This document shows positions 49,839 to 59,323 of a stretch of 64,000 nt of DNA, piece after piece (position 1 is the stretch's first letter; each line of letters opens with the position of its first letter). The notes beneath the pieces were generated by a model that saw only the letters and a program-made list of their open reading frames with translations, did no database searches and was not told the origin of the DNA. The DNA comes from an uncultured Lachnospiraceae bacterium (GTDB lineage Bacteria > Bacillota > Clostridia > Lachnospirales > Lachnospiraceae), in NCBI GenBank assembly GCA_910585465.1, contig CAJUEW010000006.1:56811-120810 (forward strand), given 5' to 3'. The translations under genes and the position numbers were made by a program.

Positions 49839-51068
49839 ATGAATATACTTTTTCTCAATACAACCTACCTGTGCGGCGGCGCTGAGAAGGTAGCCAGCCA
49901 GCTTTTTAACGGCATGAAAAAGCGCGGGCATCAGGTCTATGAGATCGTCAGCTACCATAAACGCCCGGAAAAACCGGAGGAGGGGATATCTGTCCTCTAT
50001 GAAGGCAGAACCGGGCTGGCGCTGAACCGGCTTCTGACCGGCAACCACAGCAACGCCAGCCTTTGTATTCCCTACAGCCGCAGACAGATTCTACGGTTTA
50101 TAAAAGAGCATAAAATAGACATCGTACATCTTCACAATGCCCACGGCAATTTTCTTGGAATCGATGATATCCGGGCAATCAGCCAACATTGTCCCATTGT
50201 ATGGACACTGCACGATTTCTGGGCCTTTACCGGCCACTGCACTTACCCGACCGGGTGTCCTGATTTATGGAAGGAGGGCTGTTCCCGCTGTCCCCAGCTT
50301 CAGAACTACCCTCCCCTGCGAAAGGATATTTCTGGCCGCCTGCTGGAAAAAAAATCACAGGCTTTCCGAACACCCCGGATCTGCTATGCGGTTCCCTCCG
50401 CCTGGATGGAGCATCAGGTCCGGCAGTCCGTCCTGGCTGATCAGCATATCTGCTGCATCCCTAACAGTCTGGATACCACCCGCTGGACTGCCTGTGATAA
50501 GCAGACTCTCCGGGAATCCTACCAACTCCCTGGCGGGAAACACTTCCTCGCATTTGTGGCTGCAGACCCCCAAAAAAAGCTCAAGGGCATGGAGCTTTTA
50601 CTATCTGCCCTGGCCCGGATTCCCAATCCGGAGCAGTACCTGCTGCTTATTGCCGGCAGAGAGGAGGGTTTGGAAACGATTGAAAAAAAAGGATTTTCCA
50701 TCCGGCGCTTCGGATACATCACAGATCAGAAAAAAATGAACGAGTTCTATGGACTCGCCGATCTGCTGGTGAATCCTTCCGTCTATGAAACCTTCGGCCT
50801 TGTAAATATTGAGGCCATGGCATCCGGAACTCCTGTCCTTGCTTTTTCCGTATGCGCCATGGAGGAAATCATCACTCCCGAGAGCGGATGGTGCCTGCCG
50901 GACATTGACGGCCGTCTGCTGGCGGACCAGCTTTCCCGAATCTTCCAAAATCCCCGGCTCCTTGTACAAAAGGGCAGGGCTGCCAGAGAACGGGCGCTTT
51001 ATGTTTATTCGGAAGAGAAGATGCTTGATTCTTATGAAAGATTATATAAAAAGGCCGCGGCCAGATAG
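49839..51068 (+). CDS. Glycosyltransferase family 4
   Basis: The 409-residue GT-B enzyme has an N-terminal glycine motif TTYLCGGAEKVASQLF, an acceptor-side DIVHLHNAHGNFLG and a C-terminal donor site with NPSVYETFGLVNIEAMASGTPV (the E-x7-E motif). A Cys-rich GHCTYPTGCPDLWKEGCSRCPQ stretch (about 135-155) is seen in several WcaC-like members. It transfers a nucleotide-sugar residue in the cytoplasm to a lipid-linked glycan. It is co-transcribed with the fucosyltransferase gene. Its last codons lie in a terminator used by the opposite strand. Confidence 0.9.
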   Translation: MNILFLNTTYLCGGAEKVASQLFNGMKKRGHQVYEIVSYHKRPEKPEEGISVLYEGRTGLALNRLLTGNHSNASLCIPYSRRQILRFIKEHKIDIVHLHNAHGNFLGIDDIRAISQHCPIVWTLHDFWAFTGHCTYPTGCPDLWKEGCSRCPQLQNYPPLRKDISGRLLEKKSQAFRTPRICYAVPSAWMEHQVRQSVLADQHICCIPNSLDTTRWTACDKQTLRESYQLPGGKHFLAFVAADPQKKLKGMELLLSALARIPNPEQYLLLIAGREEGLETIEKKGFSIRRFGYITDQKKMNEFYGLADLLVNPSVYETFGLVNIEAMASGTPVLAFSVCAMEEIITPESGWCLPDIDGRLLADQLSRIFQNPRLLVQKGRAARERALYVYSEEKMLDSYERLYKKAAAR

Positions 51069-51076
51069 CCGCGGTC
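51048..51076 (-). terminator. Terminator of the glycan operon
   Basis: On the minus strand GACCGCGG and CCGCGGCC form an 8-bp GC-rich stem (with one G-T-type pair) and an 8-nt loop, followed by TTTTT. It is 8 bp after the Wzx stop and overlaps the 3' end of the plus-strand GT4 gene. Confidence 0.8.
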
Positions 51077-51083
51077 CTGTTCT

Positions 51084-52397
51084 CTATGATTCCTTTGTCA
51101 GCCATTGCTTCAAGTATCTCCAGCTTCCCCAGGACTCCAGATAGATCCTCACAAACGGCCTGGTCCCTTTCCAGAACAGCGGAGCTATCAGCGCCACTAC
51201 AATCTGGGCGAGAAGCGTTCCAAGGGCTGCCCCGAACACCCCCCATACAGGAATAGCCAGAGCGTTAAAGATCAGATTACATACCGCCCCGCAAATAGGA
51301 TAGTATTTGGAATATTCATTTTTGTCCTCCGCCACACTCCATACATTACGGGCCAGCCCAATCATGGCAAAGCTTGTGGACCAGATTAAAAGCTTTAGAA
51401 CCGGCACTGCATTGATAAATTTCGGCCCGTACAAAAGCAGCACTGCCAGCCTTCCGAAAATCTGAACCACAATCCCCACCAGGATTCCCAATACGCTGAT
51501 GCCGAAAAACAACAGCTTCAGCTTATCCTCATATTCCTTTTCGCTCTTTGCCTTTGCCTCCAAAATCATTGTGCGGGAAGAATTAAAAATAGCGGTTGGT
51601 ATAAATTCCCAGATCATGGCAATGGTCATGGCAGCCGTGTAGATTCCCACCTCCGTCTGTCCCATCATCCTTCCCAGCATCACCTTATCCATCTGTGTAT
51701 ACAATGATATGGCAATTCCCGCAAACACATAATGTTTGCTGCGGCTGAAAATATCCTTTGCATACTGCCAGCAGAAACCAAGCTTAAAATCGCGCATCAT
51801 CAGAAAAAGTGTAATGACTATGCCTCCGCATACCAGCGCCTGGATCGTGGTCGATGCCGCAAACCATACGACGGAAGCCTGGGCAATTAAAAGGAGGATT
51901 TTCCATGCCCCCACCACTGTCTGACCGCACATATTGGCAATTACATAATATTTGGACTTCATTTCTGATAAAAACCACTCATTCAGCAGTTCATACGCAC
52001 GAAGCGCAATGGCAAAGGCCTGGATTCCGGTTATAAACCATAATACATAATTTCCCGGTTCTATGAGGATTACCAGCACCATCGCGCAAAGGAGACTGAC
52101 GATTGCTGAAAACCCGCGCATACAAAGGGCTGTTCCCATAACACGCCCCTTCTCCTGCGGATGCTTCATCATCTCATTAATCAGCACATTGTCAATGCCA
52201 AGCTGACTGATAGAAGTAAACAGATTCACCAAAGAAGCGCCATATCCGATCAATCCGTAATTGGACGGCCCTAAGTACCGTGCCGACAACGCACCGACCA
52301 CCAGCGACAGTCCCATAGAATATATATTCTGGAAAATCAGCCAGTTGGTGTTTCCTATAAAACGATTGTCTTTGATTTTCCTAATCACTGCCAACAT
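51084..52397 (-). CDS. Polysaccharide flippase (Wzx-like)
   Basis: The 437-residue membrane protein has about twelve to fourteen helices. The opening NTNWLIFQNIYSMGLSLVVGALSARYLGPSNYGLIGYG and HYVFAGIAISLYTQMDKVMLG are classic Wzx/RfbX. It flips lipid-linked repeat units across the membrane. Last gene of the nine-gene operon starting at 60546; its start directly abuts the preceding stop. Confidence 0.92.
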   Translation of the reverse strand: MLAVIRKIKDNRFIGNTNWLIFQNIYSMGLSLVVGALSARYLGPSNYGLIGYGASLVNLFTSISQLGIDNVLINEMMKHPQEKGRVMGTALCMRGFSAIVSLLCAMVLVILIEPGNYVLWFITGIQAFAIALRAYELLNEWFLSEMKSKYYVIANMCGQTVVGAWKILLLIAQASVVWFAASTTIQALVCGGIVITLFLMMRDFKLGFCWQYAKDIFSRSKHYVFAGIAISLYTQMDKVMLGRMMGQTEVGIYTAAMTIAMIWEFIPTAIFNSSRTMILEAKAKSEKEYEDKLKLLFFGISVLGILVGIVVQIFGRLAVLLLYGPKFINAVPVLKLLIWSTSFAMIGLARNVWSVAEDKNEYSKYYPICGAVCNLIFNALAIPVWGVFGAALGTLLAQIVVALIAPLFWKGTRPFVRIYLESWGSWRYLKQWLTKES

Positions 52398-53117
52398 TTA
52401 CTTTTCCTCCAGAAACACCTTCAGCTCCTCCGGAGTTCCAAGTACATGAACCTTTTCTGAATCCACGATACTGATAGTAACCAGAAGCCCCTTTTCAATC
52501 ATATAATTATAGAGGGGAGCAATATACTTCTCATTTTTTTCCATCCTGCTTCTGTCCGCATAATATTCCCTATACATCTGCTGATATAAACCCGCGGAGG
52601 AAAAATAATAGGCTCCCAGTGTACAGTTATCCGATATCCGAACCTTTTCCCGAACCTCCGTCACCCTCCCGTTTTCATCCAGCTTTGCAAAGCTCCAGTG
52701 CTCTCCGTCTGCATGAAAACACGGAATATGACCGTCACCGGAAATATCCTCATATTTCATTTCATACGGCTCCACATAAGTATCAATATTGTACACCATA
52801 ACAGATTCATTCAAATCACAGTAAGGCATCGCCAGCATACAGGTAGTAGCCTGGCCGTCCGTCATTTCATCAATCTCTATAATCTCGGTGCTGTGTATTC
52901 CGTACTTTGCAGCCTGTTCCCGGATAAACGCCTCTGCTCTGTCCTCTCCGCGGACTACAAAAATATATTTGGATACATGGTCATTATAGCCAAGCAGGCT
53001 GTCCATGGACCACTCAAACAATGTCTTTCCCCTGGCCTCTATCATATACTTGGGCACCTGATATCCGGCTTTCCGGAATCTGGAGCCAAGCCCGGCCATC
53101 GTAATAATGATATTCAT
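52398..53117 (-). CDS. Sugar-phosphate nucleotidyltransferase-like protein
   Basis: The 239-residue protein has the nucleotidyltransferase signature MAGLGSRFRKAGYQVPKYMIEARGKTLFEWS. The acidic NIDTYVEPYEM is in place of the metal aspartates. It should activate a sugar or other phosphate as an NDP derivative. It stands beside a HAD protein and a nucleotidyltransferase-kinase fusion, a three-gene set also found in capsule loci (BcbF/BcbG-like, from memory). Confidence 0.8.
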   Translation of the reverse strand: MNIIITMAGLGSRFRKAGYQVPKYMIEARGKTLFEWSMDSLLGYNDHVSKYIFVVRGEDRAEAFIREQAAKYGIHSTEIIEIDEMTDGQATTCMLAMPYCDLNESVMVYNIDTYVEPYEMKYEDISGDGHIPCFHADGEHWSFAKLDENGRVTEVREKVRISDNCTLGAYYFSSAGLYQQMYREYYADRSRMEKNEKYIAPLYNYMIEKGLLVTISIVDSEKVHVLGTPEELKVFLEEK

Positions 53118-53131
53118 CTTCCTGTCCCCGT

Positions 53132-53530
53132 TTACTTTGAATCATTTTTGGAATCTCTACAGATTTGATCCAGCTCCTCCGCTGTATGCTTCAAAAACTC
53201 ATCCGGCCTTATGGTACGGTCATCCACATAGAACCCCTTGTGGCCTGGCCATGGTTTTCCGTAAATAATCTCATCATACGGAATATTCCATTGCTCCAGC
53301 CATGCCAGCAGGATTTTGGCTGTATTTTTGTTAATCAATCCGATATTTCCTCCATAGGAATTCATATTTCTGGAGGTAAACAAAATAATTTTTGCGCCAT
53401 TTTCCTTATAATACCGCATCTTCTCCACCACATTCCCATAGGGCACCAGATCTTCATATTTTTCGTCCTTTTTTTTAATTGGACATATTGTTCCGTCAAT
53501 ATCAAATACAAACGAATAATCACTGTACAT
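53132..53530 (-). CDS. HAD-like capsular biosynthesis protein (BcbF-like)
   Basis: The ATG at 53530 with GAGAGG nine bases upstream gives 132 residues and overlaps the fusion gene by 11 bp. An upstream frame to 53611 is unlikely. The HAD motifs are SFVFDIDGTICPI (DxD), LFTSRNMNSYGG (motif II) and FYVDDRTIRPDEF (motif IV). Probably a small phosphatase that acts on an intermediate made by the two flanking nucleotidyl/phosphotransfer proteins. Confidence 0.82.
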   Translation of the reverse strand: MYSDYSFVFDIDGTICPIKKKDEKYEDLVPYGNVVEKMRYYKENGAKIILFTSRNMNSYGGNIGLINKNTAKILLAWLEQWNIPYDEIIYGKPWPGHKGFYVDDRTIRPDEFLKHTAEELDQICRDSKNDSK

Positions 53531-55184
53531 TTTGTCCCTCTCTCCTCTCCTGCTCTGCCCGGATATCCATGACTCTGTCCAGAATCTGAATTCCGGTGGC
53601 CAGCATGGCATACTGATGCTCCTCGCTTTCCCCGTGCAAAGGTATCATGCTCAGAAAAAGCAGTGCCTCAATCAGCTCAATGTCGGCTTTGTTCTCCCCG
53701 ATTTCATCCTGGAACACCTCCAAAAACGCTTCATACAAATCAAATTCCCGTTTTCTGTCCAGAATCTGAAAATCAATTCTTGCCTTGTCTTTATCCGTCT
53801 CTATCCGGAACAAATCCTTGATAATAAAATCATATTTCCCGTCCACACTGTGAAACAGCTTTGCCAGCTCATACCGCTGATCCCCGTAAATATCATAGCT
53901 TCCGAATTTTCCCCGGGGATCAATCACCTTAATAAACGAAAAATTACTGTCTACCATAATATTGGCAAAGCACAAATCCCCGTGAATAATATGGAACGTA
54001 TCCACATCATACAGCCGGGCCGGAATCTCCTGCGAGAGCCGCCGGCATATATTGTCCAGCGGCACATAGCTCACCCCATTAATCTGCATCTTTTTTTCAA
54101 AAAACGGAGCAAAACGGCTGTCCCTTCGGAGCCTGTCCAGACGTTTACAGGTTTTATCGAGATACACCTCCTGAAGTGCCGGACGAACCCCGCCGCCGGA
54201 TACCTGGTAACGTTTAAAATCATCATAAATAAAACGAATCCGGCTGAATATATCCCGCCACTGATGATAGCTTAAGTCCCCATACAGAAACAGCTCGTGC
54301 ACCGTATGATAGGAATAATATTCCATAGTCACGTAAGGTCCGCTGTAGTCGGTGGAGTAGGAAAATATTCTGGGCCGTACATATTCAATATCTGCCGGGA
54401 GCTTTAAGTACCAGAGAATCTCACCGATAAACTTTTCTCTGTCATCGCTGCTCTTTCTTAAAATTCCCCTGTTTTTATCAATGGTAATATGGTTAAATTC
54501 TCTCGCCTTTACCTCCAGCTTGGAATTATAATATTTATCGGCATGGCCGATATCAAACCAGTTTTCTGTACGGACAGCTTCCATAGGGTGCTTTCGGCTA
54601 TAGAGCGCCAGCGCCTGATAAAAGCTGCTTATCTGCCTGGTATCGGCAGAATGAACTGCTTTCAGGCACTCTTTAAAGTCCCCCTCGTCTGACAGACAGA
54701 ACACTCCCACAAAAAGCTTTTCCCGTTTTCTCGCATCCGCTCCCTTCTGTTTGTCCCTGACAGACGTAATCACCCCGTCCTCACAGTCAAAAAAGGTCCA
54801 TATGTCCGACGGATAGTCTTCCGAATAAAAAAAACTGTCTCTGCACTCTTCCGGAAACCGATCCAGTACAATCGTATCCGCAAAGTTAATCACTACGGGA
54901 GTATGAATATCCTCCAGTCCCGCATATATGGTATCTCCAAGATCCCCCAGACGGTCAAGACGCTGGATATGGATTTTCCCGGACCGATACGAGGAAAGTC
55001 CTCTCTCCACCTCATCCGCCATCTCATAGCACATGATTCTGACAGAGTCCGCCTGCCCCTCATACTGTTCCAGCAGGTAATCAAATACAATGCCCTGGCC
55101 AACCGGATAGATGATCGCCGGAAGCCTCCCCAGGTTCTGAAGCTCTCTGGGCACTATTTTCGCGCTTGGAATCACCACCTTCAT
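53520..55184 (-). CDS. Nucleotidyltransferase-phosphotransferase fusion
   Basis: The ATG at 55184 (GGGGG seven bases upstream; ATGA overlap with the preceding gene) gives 554 residues. Residues 1-250 resemble a nucleotidyltransferase fold but open IPSAKIVPRELQNLGRLPAI without the usual GxGTR loop (VVINFADTIVLDRFP, WFDIGHADKYYNSK later). Residues 260-530 are aminoglycoside/choline-kinase-like, with IIHGDLCFANIMVD as the catalytic loop and IDPRG in place of DFG. It probably phosphorylates a capsule building block. The missing nucleotide loop suggests the first domain binds but may not transfer. Confidence 0.8.
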   Translation of the reverse strand: MKVVIPSAKIVPRELQNLGRLPAIIYPVGQGIVFDYLLEQYEGQADSVRIMCYEMADEVERGLSSYRSGKIHIQRLDRLGDLGDTIYAGLEDIHTPVVINFADTIVLDRFPEECRDSFFYSEDYPSDIWTFFDCEDGVITSVRDKQKGADARKREKLFVGVFCLSDEGDFKECLKAVHSADTRQISSFYQALALYSRKHPMEAVRTENWFDIGHADKYYNSKLEVKAREFNHITIDKNRGILRKSSDDREKFIGEILWYLKLPADIEYVRPRIFSYSTDYSGPYVTMEYYSYHTVHELFLYGDLSYHQWRDIFSRIRFIYDDFKRYQVSGGGVRPALQEVYLDKTCKRLDRLRRDSRFAPFFEKKMQINGVSYVPLDNICRRLSQEIPARLYDVDTFHIIHGDLCFANIMVDSNFSFIKVIDPRGKFGSYDIYGDQRYELAKLFHSVDGKYDFIIKDLFRIETDKDKARIDFQILDRKREFDLYEAFLEVFQDEIGENKADIELIEALLFLSMIPLHGESEEHQYAMLATGIQILDRVMDIRAEQERREGQNVQ

Positions 55185-56068
55185 CGCTTTTCCCCCTGAT
55201 CCAGCATCCGCTGAAGTCCCTCCGAATATCCGGACTGGAATTTCTTGGCATAGAGCTGATCGCACTCCGCAAGCTCCGGGTAATCCTCCTCTGCCAGGAT
55301 TTTAGCTCCCTTATCCTCCGGAAGCCATATAATCCTGAAAATATCCTTCCCACTCTCTATCCGGCTGCGGAACCTGGAATGAAACAGCACGGTCGCCACG
55401 TAAAAATCATCCGGTGCGTGCATCAGTTGAAAATATCGGTTGAATTTTTTATTTTTCTTATAAAAATCCAGTAGATAGGAGGCACACTCTCCCGATATTG
55501 CCCATTTGGGAGCAATTCCATACAGCAGATACTTCTGTCCTTCATGCATGACATAATCGTGCTTTCCCTTCTTTCCCATCTTTCTGAGCAGTCGTTCATA
55601 TGCCTGCAGGCACTTCTGCAAAAATCTGTGATCCCTGGCAGCATGATAATACAGATGGCTGTGCTGTTCTCCGCTGACCACCGACGCATGTATAAACTCC
55701 TTGTCTTTATGTTCATAAAAGAAATTCTGTATCTGTTCATCCGGTTTCACCGGATAATCCAGCCCTGTAAGCAGCACTATCCTGTCATAGCACTCTTGCT
55801 CCAAAGCCTGCTCCATCATAGAAAAAGAAGCCTGCAGAATCCCATAGCCGGCCCATACAATCCGGTATCGCTCTCTGGAAAAAACCGTCCTTCCCGGTCC
55901 GGGCATATCTGAAAGAGTCTTCTGAAACGGCGTGATATCTACACTGGCATTAATGTGTATATAGACATCTGCATCCCCCGTCCGGGTCAGCCGGAGAGCA
56001 AGCCGTTTAAGCTGCTCCGGATCCATATATGCAATGACCAGATATGCTATCCTTATATGCTTTTTCAT
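55181..56068 (-). CDS. Core-2/I-branching-type glycosyltransferase (GT14)
   Basis: The ATG at 56068 with GAGGAGG seven bases upstream gives 295 residues. The upstream stop overlaps as ATGA. Landmarks are IAYLVIAYMDPEQLKRLALRL, ADVYIHINASVDITPF, RIVLLTGLDYPVKPDEQIQNFF and FYVATVLFHSRFR. GT14 enzymes add beta-1,6 branches (often GlcNAc) or xylose. It probably decorates the repeat unit. Confidence 0.85.
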   Translation of the reverse strand: MKKHIRIAYLVIAYMDPEQLKRLALRLTRTGDADVYIHINASVDITPFQKTLSDMPGPGRTVFSRERYRIVWAGYGILQASFSMMEQALEQECYDRIVLLTGLDYPVKPDEQIQNFFYEHKDKEFIHASVVSGEQHSHLYYHAARDHRFLQKCLQAYERLLRKMGKKGKHDYVMHEGQKYLLYGIAPKWAISGECASYLLDFYKKNKKFNRYFQLMHAPDDFYVATVLFHSRFRSRIESGKDIFRIIWLPEDKGAKILAEEDYPELAECDQLYAKKFQSGYSEGLQRMLDQGEKR

Positions 56069-57108
56069 CGTTTCCTCCTCTGCTGCAATGCCTTGTAACA
56101 ACTATTCACAAAGCAGTATCCTCTCACACTGACTGTACACAAAAGCACACGCCCATGATTCCATAAGGTTGCCGCCTTTCCCCATAAAAAAGATTTGCGG
56201 ATCATGCTCCGGTATTCCGGACGATACATTTTTGCCTCCTGAAGCATATTCAGATAGCTGTCCAGAATACCGTTTTTCATCCATTTTTGAAGTTCCCGCT
56301 CCTGCTGCTCTGCCAGCTGGCACTGGTTCTGCAAAGTCCGGAACAGATCCCGGATATTTTTCTCCATATTTCTGCTGGTACTGATAGAATTTTCTCTTAT
56401 GACATAATGATAAAAATTCCCCGGAACCTCCACTATCTGCCTGGCTTTTAAAAGGGCTCTGGGAGTAAACTCCACATCTTCATGAAGGATTCCCTCTTTG
56501 AATCGAAGCCTGTTCCTGTCCAAGAATTCTCTTCGATAAGCATACAGCCACGCCTGCACATTCAGGCTCCGGCTCTGGTATGCATACAGCATATAGTCAT
56601 GGGCAGTCCATATCTTTCTCTGCTCCGGCTCTTCCCTCCGGATTCTGCAGGCGGCAGACCCGTCCCTCTCCTCCAGACCGCCGTAAACAAATACGTCTGC
56701 CCGGGGATGCTTTGCCGCTGCTGCTTTTAGTTCCCTGCACAGCGTTAGATCCACATAATCGTCGGAATCCACAAACAGCACATATTTGCCCTTTGCATGG
56801 TCAATTCCATAGTTTCTCGCCGAGGAAAGCCCTCCGTTTTTTTTGTGAAATACCCGCACCCGGAAATCCTTTCTCGCATACTCCTCGCAGATCTCTCCGC
56901 TTCTGTCTCTGCTCCCGTCATCCACAAGAAGCACCTCATACTCCGGGGTGGTCTGCCCCAGCAGAGAATCCACACAGCGTTCCAGACAGTCCTCTACCTG
57001 ATATACTGGTACGATAATTGAAAAGCAGCAGATATCTGCCGACGATTCCCGGACAGGCAGAAATCCTTTTGAATCATTGTATACCTTTTCCATAATACAT
57101 TCTTTCAA
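56065..57108 (-). CDS. Glycosyltransferase family 2
   Basis: The 347-residue GT-A enzyme has CFSIIVPVYQVEDCLERCVDSLLGQ, EVLLVDDGSRDRSGEIC and FVDSDDYVDLTLC (metal motif). A C-terminal helix-rich part follows. The start is uncertain: ATG at 57108 or 57093, and neither has a strong site. Paralogue of the next upstream gene. Confidence 0.9.
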   Translation of the reverse strand: MKECIMEKVYNDSKGFLPVRESSADICCFSIIVPVYQVEDCLERCVDSLLGQTTPEYEVLLVDDGSRDRSGEICEEYARKDFRVRVFHKKNGGLSSARNYGIDHAKGKYVLFVDSDDYVDLTLCRELKAAAAKHPRADVFVYGGLEERDGSAACRIRREEPEQRKIWTAHDYMLYAYQSRSLNVQAWLYAYRREFLDRNRLRFKEGILHEDVEFTPRALLKARQIVEVPGNFYHYVIRENSISTSRNMEKNIRDLFRTLQNQCQLAEQQERELQKWMKNGILDSYLNMLQEAKMYRPEYRSMIRKSFLWGKAATLWNHGRVLLCTVSVRGYCFVNSCYKALQQRRKR

Positions 57109-57133
57109 GTGCTTCGCCTTTCTTCAAATTGAT

Positions 57134-58144
57134 TTATGGACGCCAGCCCCGATACCTCCATCTCAAATACATCAAATGCAGACACTTGATTCTGTCCTTC
57201 AGAGTAACCCGCCTGCAGCGGACATATCCGTCCCAGGCTTCCTTCCACACCGGGCTTCCAAGAGCCTCCGTCAATACCTCTTTCACCTGCTTTGGATATG
57301 CTCCGCCGGATTTACAGGCAAGAAAAATCCGTATTACAAGATACAGCCGGTTCCAGTAGAGCTGATAGTATTCCCCCTGGTTTTCGACGCTCCAGATACG
57401 TCCTTCCTCCATAAAGCCGCGGAGTCTCTCAAACATCTCCATCTGCAGTTTAAATAGCTGCGGAGCAAATGCATTTGCCAGACTTCCTTCCCGCCCTTCC
57501 TGGTAATAATACAGCGGATATGGGATTACCCTGTAGACTCCGGGAGCATACGCAAAGTAATCCAGATTAAACAGAAAATCCTCTCCCAGACTCCTGCCTT
57601 CGTCAAAACGGATACAATTCTCTTTTACAATCTGTGTTTCATAGCACTTATTCCACGGCGCGTTAACATACTCGTCCTTCATAAATTTCAGGAATTCCTG
57701 TTTATTGTAGACAGTGATCTGTTCCTCCCATTGTTCGGTACGAAGCTGTCTTAACTCTTCCTCCGATTTTGTGTAGCCGCAGGCCAGAACCGTCTGTTCC
57801 TTTGCTGCCAGCATATACAGCTCTATAAGCCGGGGGTGTACAAAATCATCGGAATCCACAAACACCAGGTAGGCTCCCTGCGCCAGATCGATCCCCATAT
57901 TCCGTGCTGACGACACACCTCCGTTCTTCTTGTGCACTGCCTTCACACTTCCATATGCAGATGCATATTCATCACAGATTTCTCCGCTGTGATCCGTAGA
58001 TCCGTCATCTATCAGCAGGATTTCTACAGATTTCCAGGTCTGGCTTACCAACGAATCTACACAGCGTCTCAATAATTTCTCTGTATTATAGACAGGTACA
58101 ATCACTGTCACATCTACCTTTTTTTCCGCGGACATTATTCTCAT
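57134..58144 (-). CDS. Glycosyltransferase family 2
   Basis: The 336-residue protein has VTVIVPVYNTEKLLRRCVDSLV, EILLIDDGSTDHSGEICDEYA and FVDSDDFVHPRLIELY (DxD-like). It is similar in order and motifs to the gene just downstream. ATG 58144 is three bases after the upstream stop; an ATG at 58135 has better spacing to AGGA. It extends the repeat unit on the lipid carrier. Confidence 0.9.
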   Translation of the reverse strand: MRIMSAEKKVDVTVIVPVYNTEKLLRRCVDSLVSQTWKSVEILLIDDGSTDHSGEICDEYASAYGSVKAVHKKNGGVSSARNMGIDLAQGAYLVFVDSDDFVHPRLIELYMLAAKEQTVLACGYTKSEEELRQLRTEQWEEQITVYNKQEFLKFMKDEYVNAPWNKCYETQIVKENCIRFDEGRSLGEDFLFNLDYFAYAPGVYRVIPYPLYYYQEGREGSLANAFAPQLFKLQMEMFERLRGFMEEGRIWSVENQGEYYQLYWNRLYLVIRIFLACKSGGAYPKQVKEVLTEALGSPVWKEAWDGYVRCRRVTLKDRIKCLHLMYLRWRYRGWRP

Positions 58145-58147
58145 TTC

Positions 58148-59323
58148 CTATCTAATGGACTGGATCTTCCAGCCGTCGGTACGGTAAATCATATGAACCC
58201 TTTTGGTCAGAACTTTATAATTATATAAAAACTTTACTTTATATACTGCTTCCTTCCCGTCATTCTTTTCCTTGACAATTCTTTTCAGATTGGTAAAAAG
58301 CATATTCGTTGTAGAAAGCTGGGTTACCAGCTCCGCAGACCTGTCATCTAAATCCCGCATAATCCAGTTATAGTAATCATCATCAATAAACAAAATCCGA
58401 TAATAGAATGCCTGCAGGTTCTGCGCCGCCACTCCCTGACGCTTAAACATCGTATCTGTTCCGTCATCATAGCTGCCGCCATCCCGGTATATATCCATAT
58501 AAGCCAGCGCCGATAGTGCATCCTCTCTCTGAAGATAGAGAAAAAATCTCCGAATCATATATTCCGGATCCTCTTCCTTGCAGTCAGTAACCATGTCATA
58601 ATTCTGAGGCAGCACAGCCTGTTGGTACTCTGCAAGAGATATGGGGTCACTGTAATCCTTTTCACTTTCTCTTAAACTCAGCTCCTTAATTCCGGAATCC
58701 TGTATCTCATGGAAGGTTAAAAGCTTCCAGTATTTTTTATAACGGGCCAGTGTACAGCGAAGCTCATACACCTGCGCTCCGTCACCCAGATAGATAATTA
58801 TCTCCGACACACTTCTGGAACCCAGAATTTCACAGACCATATCCCTTATCTGATAGTACATCCCATCCGGATTCTCCGGAACATCCTCCTTCATACCGAG
58901 AAATTCAAAGCTTCCCTTCTGCTCCTGGATTTTCAGAATTCGTTTCAAAACTGCGGAATAGCGCCTTGCCAGCTCGGCCTTAGCGATTGTCCGATAAGCA
59001 GGGCTTTCCGTATCAGAAGGCGGAAGTAAATCTGTTCCTTCAAAGCGCTCCAGATGCCGAATATAAGCATCCATACTAAAATACTCTGCCAGCTCCTGGA
59101 CTGCGCAGCCGCGCAGCGCCGCTTCCAGATTATTATTCTGGATCTGATACACCATGTATTGAATCAATTCTTCCTCTTCTTCATATCCCTCCGGTACATT
59201 CGATTCATCAGGATGTACGACAGGGTCCACTGCCTGCTTTTTTTCCATCAGCTCATAAATACCTATCATGGAGAAAAACAGGCCAATGATGATCAATCCC
59301 CATATTAAGATTCTTCTTTTCAT
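58148..59323 (-). CDS. Membrane-anchored protein of unknown function in the glycan operon
   Basis: The ATG at 59323 overlaps the upstream stop (ATGA) and gives 391 residues. The first 25 residues (RRILIWGLIIIGLFFSMIGIYEL) form a signal anchor with no lipobox, so the rest is probably extracellular. Two similar segments, EEELIQYMVYQIQNNNLEAAL near residue 48 and PEYMIRRFFLYLQREDALSAL near residue 250, suggest a duplicated NTF2-like or TPR-like fold. A basic C-terminal beta-rich end follows (VYKVKFLYNYKVLTKRV). No family recognised. It may assist polymerisation or anchoring of the polysaccharide. Confidence 0.6.
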   Translation of the reverse strand: MKRRILIWGLIIIGLFFSMIGIYELMEKKQAVDPVVHPDESNVPEGYEEEEELIQYMVYQIQNNNLEAALRGCAVQELAEYFSMDAYIRHLERFEGTDLLPPSDTESPAYRTIAKAELARRYSAVLKRILKIQEQKGSFEFLGMKEDVPENPDGMYYQIRDMVCEILGSRSVSEIIIYLGDGAQVYELRCTLARYKKYWKLLTFHEIQDSGIKELSLRESEKDYSDPISLAEYQQAVLPQNYDMVTDCKEEDPEYMIRRFFLYLQREDALSALAYMDIYRDGGSYDDGTDTMFKRQGVAAQNLQAFYYRILFIDDDYYNWIMRDLDDRSAELVTQLSTTNMLFTNLKRIVKEKNDGKEAVYKVKFLYNYKVLTKRVHMIYRTDGWKIQSIR

